From positions 2,046,001-2,110,000 of the forward strand of contig OY762063.1 of assembly GCA_963665075.1 (NCBI GenBank): a stretch of 64,000 nucleotides of DNA. The letters are read 5' to 3'. The notes beneath the pieces are model-generated. The model made no database searches and was not told where the DNA came from. It was given only the letters and a program-made list of their open reading frames with translations. Below, in pieces: positions 8,622-15,960 of the stretch. The stretch is from JAPULR01 sp963665075 (lineage in GTDB: Bacteria > Chloroflexota > Dehalococcoidia > Lucifugimonadales > GCA-2712585). Position numbers and translations under genes: made by a program. Numbering within the stretch: the first letter of the stretch is position 1; each line of letters starts with the position of its first letter.

Positions 8622-9237
8622 CCCCCGTCAACTTCTCCATCGGCAGTCCCCGATCCTCATACCGCGCCAGAATGAACAACAAATCGCTCACCCGATTCAG
8701 ATACTTCAGAATCTCCATGTTGACCAGCCCCCCCGCGTCCCTCAACCGCACCGCCTCCCGCTCCGCCCGCCGCACGCTCGTGCGCGCCATGTCCATCGCC
8801 GCCGACGCGGGGGAAGCGCCGGGCATGATGAACGCCCGCGGCAGCGTTACCTCCCCCTGCAATTCGTCAATCAGCCCCTCCAGCCGCGCCGTCATCTCCT
8901 CCGATAGAGGCGCGAAGTGCTGCTTGAACGTGTCATACCTCTCAGGAACCGTCGCCAGCTCCGCGCCCACCGTGAACATCTCCCGCTCAAGCTCCAACAG
9001 CGTCTTACGCACCCGCTCGTCCTCCGAAAGCGCCCGCGCCAGCCCCATCGCCGACGCCGTCTCGTCCGTCGCCCCGTAGGCTTCGCAGTGCACGTTCGCC
9101 TTCGACACCCGCCCGCCGTAGAGCAGGCTCGTCTCCCCCTCGTCCCCATACTTCGTATACAGCCGCCTGCCTTCAACCACAGCCTTCGCCGCTCCTTCTT
9201 TGCCGGATTTGACGTGACGCCACAACTCGCCACCCAT
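8614..9237 (-). CDS. Cob(I)alamin adenosyltransferase, PduO type
   Basis: About 207 residues from the preferred start. It transfers the adenosyl group of ATP to cob(I)alamin or its precursor to make the B12 coenzyme. LYTKYGDEGETSLLYGGRVSK is the N-terminal ATP-binding signature, FIMPGASPASA and SVRRAEREAV are the conserved middle and late motifs, and NRVSDLLFILAR is the usual C-terminal helix. The frame extends further upstream to 9282, but that would run into the divergent cofE gene. ATG at 9237 and a GTG about 20 codons later with AAGGAG upstream are the realistic starts. It overlaps hisH by 8 bases. Confidence 0.87.
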   Translation of the reverse strand: MGGELWRHVKSGKEGAAKAVVEGRRLYTKYGDEGETSLLYGGRVSKANVHCEAYGATDETASAMGLARALSEDERVRKTLLELEREMFTVGAELATVPERYDTFKQHFAPLSEEMTARLEGLIDELQGEVTLPRAFIMPGASPASAAMDMARTSVRRAEREAVRLRDAGGLVNMEILKYLNRVSDLLFILARYEDRGLPMEKLTGDD

Positions 9238-9253
9238 TATACTACCAGACGTC

Positions 9254-10009
9254 ATGGTTCCTGAAATTCGCATCATCGGCATTCAAGGCATCCCCGAAGT
9301 CAACCCGGGCGACGACCTCGGCGGCCTGATTGCCCATGCCCTCACTTCCCACGGACTTGATATGGAAGACGGCGACGTCCTCGTCGTCGCCCAGAAAGTC
9401 GTCTCCAAAGCCGAAGGCCGCCTCGTCAACCTCGACGACGTGACTCCCTCTGCCCTCGCAATAGAAATCGCCTCCCTCCACGAAAAAGACCCCCGCCACA
9501 CCGAAGTCGTCCTCCGCGAATGCAGGCGAATCGTCCGCATGGACCACGGCGTCATCATCGCCGAAACCCGACACGGCTTCCGTTGCGCCAACGCCGGCGT
9601 CGACGCCTCCAACGCCCCCGGCGGCGACGTGGTTGTCCTTCTCCCCCTCGACCCCGACGCCTCCGCCCGCAACTTGGCTGCTCGCCTGAAGGAAGCATTG
9701 AGCGTAGACGTTGCTGTCATCATCTCCGACACCTTCGGCCGCCCCTGGCGCGAAGGCGCCGTCAACGTCGCCATCGGCGTCGCAGGAATCCACCCCATGC
9801 TCGACTATCGCGGCCTCGAAGACCCCCAGGGCCGCGAACTTCGCACCACCACCATCGCCGTCGCCGACGAACTCGCCGCCTCTGCCGGCCTCGTCATGGG
9901 CAAGCTCGACAGAATCCCCGCGGTCCTGCTCAAGAACTGCCGCTACCACCGCGTCGACGCCTCCATATCCGAAATCATCCGCCCCCCCGAACGCGACCTC
10001 TTCCGCTAA
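9254..10009 (+). CDS. cofE: Coenzyme F420-0:L-glutamate ligase (CofE)
   Basis: A 251-residue enzyme that adds glutamate residues to F420-0 using GTP, the last step of F420 side-chain synthesis. The sequence matches CofE/FbiB N-terminal ligases: DVLVVAQKVVSKAEGR near residue 45, IIAETRHGF, the nucleotide and metal region VIISDTFGRPWREGAVNVAI, and LDRIPAVLLK near the end. It is the short single-domain archaeal-type CofE without the nitroreductase domain of FbiB. It is divergent from the adenosyltransferase with only about 16 bases between starts, so its promoter must lie in that gene or be shared. Its presence implies F420-dependent redox enzymes in the cell. Confidence 0.93.
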   Translation: MVPEIRIIGIQGIPEVNPGDDLGGLIAHALTSHGLDMEDGDVLVVAQKVVSKAEGRLVNLDDVTPSALAIEIASLHEKDPRHTEVVLRECRRIVRMDHGVIIAETRHGFRCANAGVDASNAPGGDVVVLLPLDPDASARNLAARLKEALSVDVAVIISDTFGRPWREGAVNVAIGVAGIHPMLDYRGLEDPQGRELRTTTIAVADELAASAGLVMGKLDRIPAVLLKNCRYHRVDASISEIIRPPERDLFR

Positions 10010-10363
10010 CCCCCCCTCCCCAATCATCCTCGCCCCCCTCTTGCTCCCGCAAAAGCGGGAGCCCATCCCCCTCCCTCCCCCTCAACACCAACCGTCATTC
10101 CGGCGAAAGCCGGAATCCAGTCCCCTCCCTTCCCCCTTGACGCAGACCTTTACATAACCCCCCATTCCCGCCCTCCACCTCCGTCATTCCCGCGCAAGCG
10201 GGAATCCATCTTCTCCCCTCTCCCTTGAGTAAGATTCCAGTCCCTTCCCTTCCCCCTTGATGGGGGAAGGTTAGGATGGGGGTGATTCGGATGGGATGAA
10301 CGACCAATTTGGCAGTTACGCAAACGTCTCCCCCACAACACCCCCCAACCCCCACCCCCCCGG
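10010..10363. repeat. Repeat-rich intergenic region
   Basis: Hairpins with arms GCCGGAAT/ATTCCGGC and GCGGGAAT/ATTCCCGC (10040-10210) and one long copy of the 124-bp element family fill the gap before trkH. No coding gene is supported. Confidence 0.8.
10142..10331. mobile_element. Inverted-repeat element copy carrying extra repeats
   Basis: Left end GCAGACCTTTACATAAC directly after TTGAC (10137-10141), right end GTTACGCAAACGTCTCC. The copy is 190 bp, about 66 bp longer than the standard 124, and the surplus corresponds to a GCGGGAATCC-type hairpin and neighbouring sequence in its left half. The internal CTTCCCCCTTGATGGGGGAAG hairpin is intact. Confidence 0.65.
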
Positions 10364-10392
10364 TTGACACAAACTTTGCCGCGCCATAGAAT
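10364..10392 (+). promoter_or_regulatory. Strong promoter of the potassium-uptake operon
   Basis: TTGACA (10364-10369), a 17-base spacer and TAGAAT (10387-10392) match the sigma-70 consensus closely. Transcription near 10399 gives a 5' leader of about 150 bases before the trkH ATG at 10547 and rules out an earlier trkH start. Confidence 0.75.
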
Positions 10393-10398
10393 TCCGCT

Positions 10399-10546
10399 TA
10401 ATTTCCGCCTGACAACGTCAAACGGCGCCCCTTCCCCCATTCCAACCCTCCGCGCTCGTGGAGACCCACCCAAAAGGGATGACTTGGCAACCAACCTTCC
10501 AGGCCGGCCCGACCGGCGCATAATCCGACGCCCCCGGCTGCGCGAC
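10399..10546 (+). other. Long trkH leader, possible regulatory RNA
   Basis: About 150 untranslated bases between promoter and trkH. It contains, in order, CGCTTAAT, GGAGACCCACC, AAGGGATGA and GGCCCGACCGGC. These loosely recall conserved blocks of the c-di-AMP (ydaO/yuaA) riboswitch, which controls potassium transport in other bacteria. Several consensus bases are missing, so this is only a weak candidate. Confidence 0.22.
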
Positions 10547-11920
10547 ATGCAGCCCAGGGTCTTCCGCTTTAGAATTCGCCGCCCCTCCCCGCGAATCTTC
10601 GCCTCCCCCCTCATCCTCCTCTACGGATTCGCCATCCTCATCGCCGCCGGCGGCGTCCTCCTTGCCCTCCCCATCGCCTCCGTCGACAACTCCCACACCC
10701 CCTGGGTCAACGCCTTCTTCACCTCCACCTCCGCCGTCACCGTCACCGGCCTCACCGTCGTCGAAACCTCCAGCCACTGGAGCTCCTTCGGCCAGGGCGT
10801 TATCTTCGTCCTCATGCTCCTCGGCGGCCTCGGATTCATGGTCTTCGCCACCTTCCTGCTCACCATCATCGGCCAGCGCCTCAGCATCTCCGACCGGATG
10901 CTCATCCGCGACACCCTCGGCGGCGACAGAATCGGCGGCGTAATCCGCCTCCTTCGCCGCATCGTCATAGTTGTCATGGGCATCTACGCCATCGGAATGC
11001 TCCTCATGTTCTGGCAGATGATCTCCTTCTTCCCCGTCGGCGAAGCCCTCTGGCAATCCGCCTTCCTCTCCGTCTCCAGCTTCAACAACGCCGGCCTGAC
11101 CATCATCCCGGAGTCCACCAGCCTGGAAGGACTGAACGCCAAAATCCCCATCCTCATCTTCGTCGGCGGCCTCATAATGCTCGGCGGCATCGGCTGGGCC
11201 GTAACCGTCGACGTTTTCCGACGCCGCAACTTCAAGCGCTTCAACCTCGACACCAAGATGATCGTCGTCACCAGCCTCTTCCTCTGGCTTGCCGCCACCT
11301 CCGTCTTCCTCTTCAGCGAATACTCCAACGAAGCCACCATCGGCGCCCTCTCCGTGCCCGACAAGATAGGCGCCAGCGTCTTCGAAGCCGTCAGCGGTCG
11401 CACGGCCGGCTTCACCGCCCTCAACATTGCCGGCATCACCGACCTCACAAAGCTATTCTTCATCTCCATGATGTTCATCGGCGGCGCCGCGGGTTCCGTC
11501 GCCGGCGGAATCAAAATCGGCACCTTCGCCGTCATCGTCGCCACCGTCCTCTCCTCCATCCGCGGCAGGCAGCAGACCGAAGCCTTTGGCCGCGAGATTC
11601 CCCGCTCCGTCGTATACCGCGCCATAACCGTCGTTGTCCTCGGCGGCGGCGTTGTCTTCGCCACCTCCTTTGCCCTCCAGTTCACCGAGTCCGCCTCCCG
11701 CCTCCCCTTCATCGACCTCCTCTTCGACACCGTGTCCGCCTTCGGCACCACCGGCCTTTCTATGGGCGTAGTGCCTATGTTGACCGTTTGGGGTAAAATA
11801 ATGTTCATGGCGGTAATGGTCGTTGGTCGCCTCGGCCCCCTCGCCCTCGCCCTCGCCCTCACGCCCCAGCAGGAGGGCGCCGTTTACCGCTATTCCCAGG
11901 AAAGCGTCAGGATAGGTTAG
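10547..11920 (+). CDS. trkH: TrkH/KtrB-type potassium uptake membrane subunit
   Basis: About 457 residues forming the potassium-conducting membrane subunit. Four pore-loop/filter segments are visible: STSAVTVTGLTVVE, SVSSFNNAGLTI, AVSGRTAGFTALN and TVSAFGTTGLSMG, each with the conserved glycine at the narrowest part. Eight or more hydrophobic helices surround them. The open frame extends to 10364, but that codon is the TTG of the promoter's -35 box; ATG 10547 places the first membrane helix about 17 residues in, as expected. It is followed without a gap by three TrkA-type genes and a UspA-like gene, which identifies the operon as potassium uptake. Size and filters favour the KtrB-like branch. 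Confidence 0.92.
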   Translation: MQPRVFRFRIRRPSPRIFASPLILLYGFAILIAAGGVLLALPIASVDNSHTPWVNAFFTSTSAVTVTGLTVVETSSHWSSFGQGVIFVLMLLGGLGFMVFATFLLTIIGQRLSISDRMLIRDTLGGDRIGGVIRLLRRIVIVVMGIYAIGMLLMFWQMISFFPVGEALWQSAFLSVSSFNNAGLTIIPESTSLEGLNAKIPILIFVGGLIMLGGIGWAVTVDVFRRRNFKRFNLDTKMIVVTSLFLWLAATSVFLFSEYSNEATIGALSVPDKIGASVFEAVSGRTAGFTALNIAGITDLTKLFFISMMFIGGAAGSVAGGIKIGTFAVIVATVLSSIRGRQQTEAFGREIPRSVVYRAITVVVLGGGVVFATSFALQFTESASRLPFIDLLFDTVSAFGTTGLSMGVVPMLTVWGKIMFMAVMVVGRLGPLALALALTPQQEGAVYRYSQESVRIG

Positions 11921-12586
11921 ATGAAGAAGCAGGCCGTTGTTATCGGGCTGGGCCGTTTCGGCTCCAGCATGGCCCATGAGCTATACCAGGCCGGCCACGA
12001 CGTTCTGGCCATAGACGAGGACGAGCAGGCCGTCCAGGACAGCATGGGCCGGGTCACCTACGCCGTTCGCGGCGACGCCACCAACCGCGCCCTCCTGGAA
12101 GAGCTTGGCGTCCAGAACTCCGACGTCGCCGTTGTCTCCATCGGCTCCGACGTGCAGGCCAGCATCCTCGTCACCGTGCTCCTGAAAAGCCTTCAGATTC
12201 CCTTCATCATCGCCCGCTCCTCCAACCAGATTCACGGGGATACCCTCGAGCGCATCGGCGCCGACCGGGTGGTCTACCCGGAGGAAGAAACGGGCCGCCG
12301 CATGGCCCATCTGGAGTTCCACGACGGCGTCATCGACTACATGTTTCTGGCCTCCGACTACGGCATCACCCAGATGCGGCCCCCCGACAACATCGTGAAG
12401 CGCACCCTGGAGGAAGCCGGACTCAGCGGCCCCAGGGACAAATACGGGCTGGCGGTCCTCGCCATCAGAAGAGGCAGGGAGTGCGTCCTCGTTCCCTCCA
12501 AGGACGAAGCCATCATGCCCGGCGACATCCTCGTCGTCGCCGGAAACGCCGAGCAGGTGGGCAAATTCCACCTCGCCACCCGTTAG
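11921..12586 (+). CDS. KtrA/TrkA-type regulatory RCK protein
   Basis: A 221-residue cytosolic gating subunit. The N-terminal RCK (TrkA-N) domain starts VVIGLGRFGSSMA, a nucleotide-binding Rossmann motif, with the acidic ribose-binding DEDEQ stretch after the second strand. The C-terminal TrkA-C domain begins near residue 140 (MRPPDNIVKRTLEEAG onward). One N plus one C domain is the KtrA arrangement. Its ATG follows the trkH stop directly, so translation is coupled. It should bind ATP/ADP or NAD and open the TrkH channel; the C-terminal domain might also bind c-di-AMP. Confidence 0.9.
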   Translation: MKKQAVVIGLGRFGSSMAHELYQAGHDVLAIDEDEQAVQDSMGRVTYAVRGDATNRALLEELGVQNSDVAVVSIGSDVQASILVTVLLKSLQIPFIIARSSNQIHGDTLERIGADRVVYPEEETGRRMAHLEFHDGVIDYMFLASDYGITQMRPPDNIVKRTLEEAGLSGPRDKYGLAVLAIRRGRECVLVPSKDEAIMPGDILVVAGNAEQVGKFHLATR

Positions 12587-12605
12587 CGGTCGGACAAGAC
12601 TAGCC

Positions 12606-13055
12606 TTGCAAGACGAACATCGCATTCTCCTCCCCGTCAACCGCGCCCACGGCTATGAGGAGGTGTTGGAATTGGCCCGCTCCTTCGTCCAGGGCGGCCG
12701 GGGCATAATCCACGCCGTCTACGTCATTGAAATGCAGTTGAAGTACCCCTTGGACGCCGAAGTTGGTGAGGAGATAATCAGAGGCGAAGAAGCCTTGGCC
12801 GAAATCGAGCACCTCTCCCTTTCGGGAAGGCTCTCCCTCCAGGGGGAGATAGTCCAGGCTCGCCAGGCCGGCCCGGCCATAGTTCAGGAGGCGGCCAACA
12901 TCCCCGCGACTTTGATTATAATGGGCATCAATTATGGAGACGACCCCGCGGGATTCAGGATGAGCGCCACCGCCGACTACGTGTTGCGATATGCCCCCTG
13001 TCCCGTCATTCTTTGGCGCAGCGGCGCGTCAGGCGCCCCGTTTTTGGGAGGATAG
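12606..13055 (+). CDS. UspA-like universal stress protein
   Basis: A 149-residue single-domain protein related to universal stress proteins. It has the HRILLPVNRAHG start, the central strand-helix units, and IIMGINYG followed by SATADYVLRYAPCPVILW, which corresponds to the G-2x-G-9x-G(S/T) ATP-binding loop and final strand, although the glycine pattern is not canonical. The start appears to be TTG at 12606, without a strong ribosome binding site. It sits inside the potassium-transport operon, where UspA domains often accompany transporters and may sense nucleotides or stress. It probably tunes transport; ATP binding is uncertain. Confidence 0.8.
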   Translation: MQDEHRILLPVNRAHGYEEVLELARSFVQGGRGIIHAVYVIEMQLKYPLDAEVGEEIIRGEEALAEIEHLSLSGRLSLQGEIVQARQAGPAIVQEAANIPATLIIMGINYGDDPAGFRMSATADYVLRYAPCPVILWRSGASGAPFLGG

Positions 13056-13059
13056 AACC

Positions 13060-13464
13060 GTGCACGTACTCATACTGGGCTGCGGCAACCTGGTCCGCCA
13101 CGTGTCTGCCACTATGGCGAATCAGGGACATCAGGTGGTAGTGGTGGACGAACATGAGCGGTGCCCCTACCTGGAAAACCCCAACCTCCCGGGCTACGTG
13201 CTCCCCGGCGGGGATAATCTCATGGAAAATATGCGTAGGGGCGGCGTCGAACGCGCCGACATGGTCATCGGCCTCTCCTTCGACGATAACCGGAACGCTA
13301 TGGCTGCCCAGATTGCCTCCAACATTTTCAATGTGCCCCGCGCCCTCTGCCACGTCGGCGAGGTGTCCAAGGCCCAGGCCTACAGAGAATTGGGGGTCAA
13401 CGTCCTGAGCTTCACCCACACCCTGACCGACGCCGTCATTGATGGCGAGAAGGACGCCCCCTGA
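13060..13464 (+). CDS. Isolated TrkA-N (RCK) domain protein
   Basis: About 134 residues: a lone TrkA-N Rossmann domain beginning HVLILGCGNLVRHVSATMAN, with DEHERC after the second strand and no TrkA-C domain. The frame opens at 12991, but GTG 13060 has GGGAGGA 7 bases upstream and follows the previous stop by 4 bases. The final A of its TGA stop is the first base of the next ATG. It may pair with the neighbouring RCK proteins to complete a hetero-oligomeric gating ring. Its missing C domain is unusual. Confidence 0.85.
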   Translation: MHVLILGCGNLVRHVSATMANQGHQVVVVDEHERCPYLENPNLPGYVLPGGDNLMENMRRGGVERADMVIGLSFDDNRNAMAAQIASNIFNVPRALCHVGEVSKAQAYRELGVNVLSFTHTLTDAVIDGEKDAP

Positions 13465-14126
13465 TGTACATAATCATTGTCGGATGCGGCCGCGTCGGCT
13501 TCAACCTTACCCGCGCCCTGCTGACCGTCGGACACGAGATTGCCGTTATTGACCAGGACCCCCTGTCCCTTGAAAGCGCCTCCCGCGAGATGGCCGCCTC
13601 CTTCGTCCAGGGCGACGGTTCCTCCCCCGACGTCCTCAGGGAGGCCGGCGCCGAAAGGGCCGACCTCGTCATCGCCGTCACCGGCGACGATGCCGCGAAT
13701 CTTGCCGTTTGCCAGATGTCCAAGCAGCTATTCAAGACCCCCACCGCCATCGGCCTCATCAAGCATCCCTCCCACGCCGGCCTGTTCCGGCTTCTGGGCG
13801 TGGACAGGGTCATCAACAGCACCCACCTCATCCTCTCCAACATCGAAGAAGCCGTCCCCAGCCGCGCCCTCATGCATCTCCTGAACCTCCAGACCTACGG
13901 CATGGACATTGTCGCCCTCTCAATTCCCGAAGACTCCTCCGTAGTCGGAAAAACCATCGGCAGCGTGGAAATGCCGCCCAACAGCTTCATCACCCTCGTC
14001 GTCAAGCAGGCCGGCCCCCGTCTCCCCCAGGATGACCTGGTCCTCCAGGCGGGCGATGAGGTCATCGCCGTCACCGTCCTGGACGAGGAACAAGCCCTCT
14101 ACGAAACCCTGACAGGTGTCGTGTAA
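13464..14126 (+). CDS. TrkA family potassium-uptake regulator
   Basis: A 220-residue protein with complete TrkA-N (IIIVGCGRVGFNLTRALL, VIDQDP after the second strand, GDGSSPDVLREAGAERADLVIAVTGDD) and TrkA-C domains (from about residue 145, SIPEDSSVVGKTIGSVEMP to the end). It overlaps the previous gene by one base and pheA by one base. With the KtrA-like gene at 11921 and the lone TrkA-N at 13060 the operon holds three separate RCK genes instead of one double-domain TrkA. Confidence 0.9.
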   Translation: MYIIIVGCGRVGFNLTRALLTVGHEIAVIDQDPLSLESASREMAASFVQGDGSSPDVLREAGAERADLVIAVTGDDAANLAVCQMSKQLFKTPTAIGLIKHPSHAGLFRLLGVDRVINSTHLILSNIEEAVPSRALMHLLNLQTYGMDIVALSIPEDSSVVGKTIGSVEMPPNSFITLVVKQAGPRLPQDDLVLQAGDEVIAVTVLDEEQALYETLTGVV

Positions 14127-14980
14127 TGCCCGGCTCCGTCGCTTATCTCGGCCCGGCGGGCACCTTCACCGAGCAGGCCGTCCACCTGTACAAGCCCGAC
14201 GCCGTCCTTCATTCCTTCACCAGCATCCACGGCGTCGCCCTCGCCGTGGTTTCCGGCATCTCCGACGAGGGCATAGTCCCCATCGAAAACAGCCTCCAGG
14301 GTTCCGTCAACGAGACCCTGGACATCCTCATCAGCGAGAGGCAGCTATTCATCCGCAGGGAACTGGTTCTCCCCATCGAACACTGCCTCCTGATAATGCC
14401 CGATACCCCCGTGTCGGACATCGAAGTCGTCTACTCCCATCCCCAGGCCCTCGGCCAATGCCGGGAATTCCTGGAGCGCTGCTTTCCCAAAGCCCAGCTT
14501 GTCGCCTCCCTCAGCACCTCCGCCGCCGTTGCAGACATGAAGGAGAGCAATCACGCCTCCGCCTCCATCGCCCCCTACGGCGCCGCCGAACTCAACGATG
14601 TCCGCGTGTTGGCCAAGAATATCCAGGACAACGACTCCAACGTCACCCGCTTCGTGGTGCTCGCCGACCGGGACAGCCAGCCCACGGGATGGGACAAGAC
14701 CTCCCTCTGCTTCTCCTTCGCCGAAGATAAGCCGGGCCTCCTCTACGAAGCCTTTGGCGAATTCGTCCGCCGCGACGTGAACCTCGCCAAGGTGGAATCC
14801 CGCCCCTCCAAGCACCACCTCGGCGAGTACATCTTCCTCGTGGACGTGGACGGACACCGCGAAGAACCCGACGTGAAGGAAGCCATCGACGCATTGAAGA
14901 AGCGTTGCTCCATGTTCCGCGTCTTCGGCTCCTACCCCCGCTGGAACGACCCCGACACCCCCACCCCCCACCAGCCCTGA
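14126..14980 (+). CDS. pheA: Prephenate dehydratase
   Basis: A 284-residue enzyme converting prephenate to phenylpyruvate in phenylalanine synthesis. The catalytic domain starts VAYLGPAGTFTEQA and includes VPIENSLQGSVNETLD and NVTRFVVL, with the conserved threonine. The C-terminal ACT domain (about residues 190-275) carries ESRPSKHHLGEYIFLVD, the ESRP motif of phenylalanine feedback binding, so feedback inhibition is expected. There is no fused chorismate mutase. It is the last gene of the potassium operon, sharing one base (TAATG) with the preceding stop; the association is probably positional rather than functional. Confidence 0.95.
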   Translation: MPGSVAYLGPAGTFTEQAVHLYKPDAVLHSFTSIHGVALAVVSGISDEGIVPIENSLQGSVNETLDILISERQLFIRRELVLPIEHCLLIMPDTPVSDIEVVYSHPQALGQCREFLERCFPKAQLVASLSTSAAVADMKESNHASASIAPYGAAELNDVRVLAKNIQDNDSNVTRFVVLADRDSQPTGWDKTSLCFSFAEDKPGLLYEAFGEFVRRDVNLAKVESRPSKHHLGEYIFLVDVDGHREEPDVKEAIDALKKRCSMFRVFGSYPRWNDPDTPTPHQP

Positions 14981-15201
14981 ACCCCCACCCATTAGCCTCT
15001 TCCCCCTTGACGGGGTAAGGGTCCCCTCTTACCTCTTCCCCCTCGACGGGGGAAGATTGAGATGGGGGTGATTCGGGCTGGGTGCATTTCCTATTTCGCA
15101 GTTACGCAAATGTCCCCACGAGCGGGAGCCCATCCCCCTCCGCTCACCCTGAGCCTGTCGAAGGGTCGAGCGGGAAGCCCCCAATAGCTGCCAACTCCCC
15201 C

Positions 15202-15480
15202 TTGCCACCAACCCCCTCTCTCTGCTACCCTTCCTGCATGAAACATACATACCAATCCAGCAAACCTGTACGACGCTTCCCTGAAATCATCTTCCCCGCA
15301 ACCCATGCCCTCGCCCGACTCGCGTCCATCCGGCCCCGTTGCCGCTATGGTAAAAGCCCCCCATTCGTTCTCACCACAACATATAACGAATGCCAAATTT
15401 CCCCCGAATCAGCTATGAAAACCCCCTTCGTATCCCACCACAGAAAAAAAAGAAGCCAAACAAAACGAATCGCCTATACT
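15202..15480 (+). other. Promoter-linked short open frame, possible gene remnant
   Basis: TTGCCA, an 18-base spacer and TACCCT (15226-15231) are followed after six bases by an ATG at 15238, the same leaderless layout as before 6640 and 37326. The frame encodes about 80 residues without recognisable motifs, in an AT-richer stretch, then runs on into repeat DNA. It may be a decayed or very short orphan gene; I would not assign a protein. Confidence 0.3.
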
Positions 15481-15690
15481 ACAACAACAACCCCCCTTCC
15501 CCCCGCTCACCCTGAGCTTGTCCTGAGCTTGTCGAAGGGCTTGTCGAAGGGTCGAGCGGCCCCCTCTCACCCCCTCTCCCATCCTGGAGACCTTTGCATA
15601 ACCGTCATTCCCGCTACCCCCACCGTCATTCCCGCTACCCCTCCGTCATTCCCGCGAAAGCGGGAATCCATCTTCTCCCTTCCCCCTCAA

Positions 15691-15940
15691 GGAGACCTTT
15701 GCATAACCCTCTCAGAGCGCCGATAAGCCTCTTCCCCCTTGATGGAGACCTTTGCATAACCGTCATTCCCGTGAAAACGGGAATCCAGGGGTGGGGCTGT
15801 TTAGGTATAAATGCGTTGCTACTTGGACAGAATGTTCGGGTGAATAGGTAGTTATGCAAAGGTCTCCTTGAAGGGGGAAGATTGAGATGGGGGTGACTCT
15901 GGTATGTCAGAGGACACATCCAGCAGTTACGCAAATACCT
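15691..15940. mobile_element. 124-bp element interrupted by a second element (nested)
   Basis: The outer copy starts GGAGACCTTTGCATAAC at 15691 and ends with CAGTTACGCAAA near 15935, its final bases being decayed. Its internal hairpin loop is split by an inner element at 15744-15867. Subtracting the inner element and the duplicated loop leaves about 121 bp, close to the standard 124. Confidence 0.75.
15744..15867. mobile_element. Inner nested 124-bp element, second subfamily
   Basis: Ends are GGAGACCTTTGCATAAC and GTTATGCAAAGGTCTCC, and the length is exactly 124 bp. Flanks are TTGAT (15739-15743) and TTGAA (15868-15872), a 4 of 5 target duplication. The interior differs from the other subfamily: it carries an ATTCCCGT-GAAA-ACGGGAAT hairpin and AT-rich sequence in place of the CTTCCCCC hairpin. 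Confidence 0.8.
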
Positions 15941-15960
15941 ATATTCAGGAGAAACCGACC

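Larger units (their letters stand above)
14981..15960. repeat. Long repeat-rich intergenic region
   Basis: Nearly 1 kb without a convincing gene. It holds CTTCCCCC/GGGGGAAG hairpins (about 15000-15065), the right end of a decayed inverted-repeat element (near 15100), a CCTGAGCCTGTCGAAGG repeat, a leaderless-type promoter with a short open frame (15202 onward), another GTCGAAGGG repeat with internal duplication (15503-15555), several ATTCCCGC hairpins, and a nested pair of 124-bp elements (15691-15940). Confidence 0.8.

Noticed and set aside
7032..8675. A 547-codon plus-strand open frame
   Set aside because: It runs antisense across hisA and hisH, is rich in proline, arginine and histidine, and has no recognisable domain. 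It results from the skewed base composition of the true minus-strand genes.
15904..15960. An upstream in-frame start for the racemase-like gene
   Set aside because: The added 19 residues are coded by the end of a mobile element, and the downstream ATG has a proper ribosome binding site.
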